Shown piece after piece: positions 63,429-64,000 of a stretch of 64,000 nt of DNA. Every line of letters starts with the position of its first letter. Within the stretch, counting starts at the first letter, position 1. The notes below the pieces were generated by a model. It saw nothing but the letters and a program-made list of their open reading frames with translations. It was not told the DNA's origin and made no database searches. Both the position numbers and the translations under genes were made by a program. The stretch is from Vreelandella neptunia (GTDB lineage Bacteria > Pseudomonadota > Gammaproteobacteria > Pseudomonadales > Halomonadaceae), in the NCBI RefSeq assembly GCF_034479615.1, contig NZ_CP140255.1:2852001-2916000 (forward strand), given 5' to 3'.

Positions 63429-63577
63429 TCGGTTGTTCCCTGCGGCTTTTTTAGCTCTAGTAAAATGAGCCTAGCAGCAAAGTTCGTTGAATCCCATGCT
63501 CTCCGCATCACACTTTAGGCTGCGGCCATGACCTGTATCAGGTTTTTGCCACTGCTCTCTAATTCACTACAACTGCC

Positions 63578-64000
63578 CTAACGCTGCCGTACTCTCGCCC
63601 TTGCCTGAGTAGTAAGAATTAAGCCGAATACAATCAGCCCTGCCCCAATGAAATCCGCCATGCGCAACGGCTCCCCTAGTATTAGATAAGCGAGTAGTAC
63701 GCCAAAGAACGGATTAAGAAGGTGATAACTCGATGCCGTCGAGGCGCCGCTTATTCGAATCAGCACTAGCCAGAGGCTCATTCCTCCGATGGTGACGACA
63801 AGTACCAGATGTGCAATCGCTATCATCGTAGCGGTAGAAGGCACGGCAAGCGGCTGCCCGAATACCATTGCCATGGGAAGAAGAGCGACAGCGCCAGCAA
63901 TGGATTGCCAGAAATTAGCCTGCAAGATGGGCAGGCCTGCGCCTTGACCGCGGAAGAACACGGTGCCACTGGCAAAGGCAAGCATACCCCCAGTTGCCAT
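63578..64000 (-). CDS. DMT-superfamily EamA transporter, C-terminal part (cut by window edge)
   Basis: 140 aa with about five hydrophobic segments, corresponding to the second EamA repeat: SSYHLLNPFFGVLLAYLILGEPLRMADFIGAGLIVFGLIL. A full protein is about 300 aa, so the gene continues beyond position 64000; the Met at the edge is not its start. Substrate is unknown. Confidence 0.85.
   Translation of the reverse strand: MATGGMLAFASGTVFFRGQGAGLPILQANFWQSIAGAVALLPMAMVFGQPLAVPSTATMIAIAHLVLVVTIGGMSLWLVLIRISGASTASSYHLLNPFFGVLLAYLILGEPLRMADFIGAGLIVFGLILTTQARARVRQR

Overview
The window looks like chromosomal DNA of a Halomonas-type gammaproteobacterium. It is GC-rich and encodes acidic soluble proteins. 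It carries osmolyte genes (gamma-butyrobetaine hydroxylase, a choline/betaine-type binding protein), a HiPIP, and housekeeping genes typical of Oceanospirillales (rnr-rlmB, prkA-yeaH-spoVR, purEK, ilvD, recBCD). The genus is inferred from gene content and protein style; no database search was run.

Layout. 1-4.0 kb: rlmB and rnr on the minus strand, then three near-identical tRNA-Leu(CAG) genes. 4.1-12.3 kb: a membrane-anchored NucA-type nuclease, a lone Lrp ligand-binding domain, a HiPIP, the stress operon prkA-yeaH-spoVR, and threonine aldolase. 12.5-12.9 kb: a 156-bp-period array of REP-type palindromic repeats. 13-24 kb: fadH, a DMT exporter, a GNAT-nitrilase fusion, an alkyltransferase-like protein, azoR, an Ala/Gly:cation symporter, and a LysR/BBOX/betaine-binding group. 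24-31 kb: a VTT-domain membrane protein, a degenerate phosphoesterase fused to a GT4 glycosyltransferase, yjbQ, blc, and the dmlR-dmlA pair. 31-42 kb: two diguanylate cyclases, wrbA, a hemerythrin, astE with a basic-amino-acid ABC transporter, traX, and purEK. 42-46 kb: a small HTH protein, chrA and ilvD.

46-59.3 kb is the recBCD region, and it is interrupted. A HigBA-like toxin-antitoxin pair precedes recC. An Rpn-family nuclease, pncB and a degenerate nucleotidyltransferase separate recC from recB-recD. Both recB and recD carry in-frame, repeat-derived sequence.

59.3-63.1 kb is the most striking part. It is an AT-rich, foreign-looking island placed tail to tail with recD. It encodes two different reverse transcriptases (445 and 691 aa) separated by one base. 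They are followed by a compact GC-rich segment that looks like a structured non-coding RNA. That RNA would have its own sigma70-like promoter inside the end of the second RT gene and an exposed ACACAC tract between predicted helices. This is the architecture of a type 3 defence-associated reverse transcriptase system (DRT3: Drt3a + Drt3b + ncRNA). The repeat template fits what I recall of that family, namely a dinucleotide-repeat DNA product. The window ends with a DUF427 protein and a DMT transporter cut by the edge.
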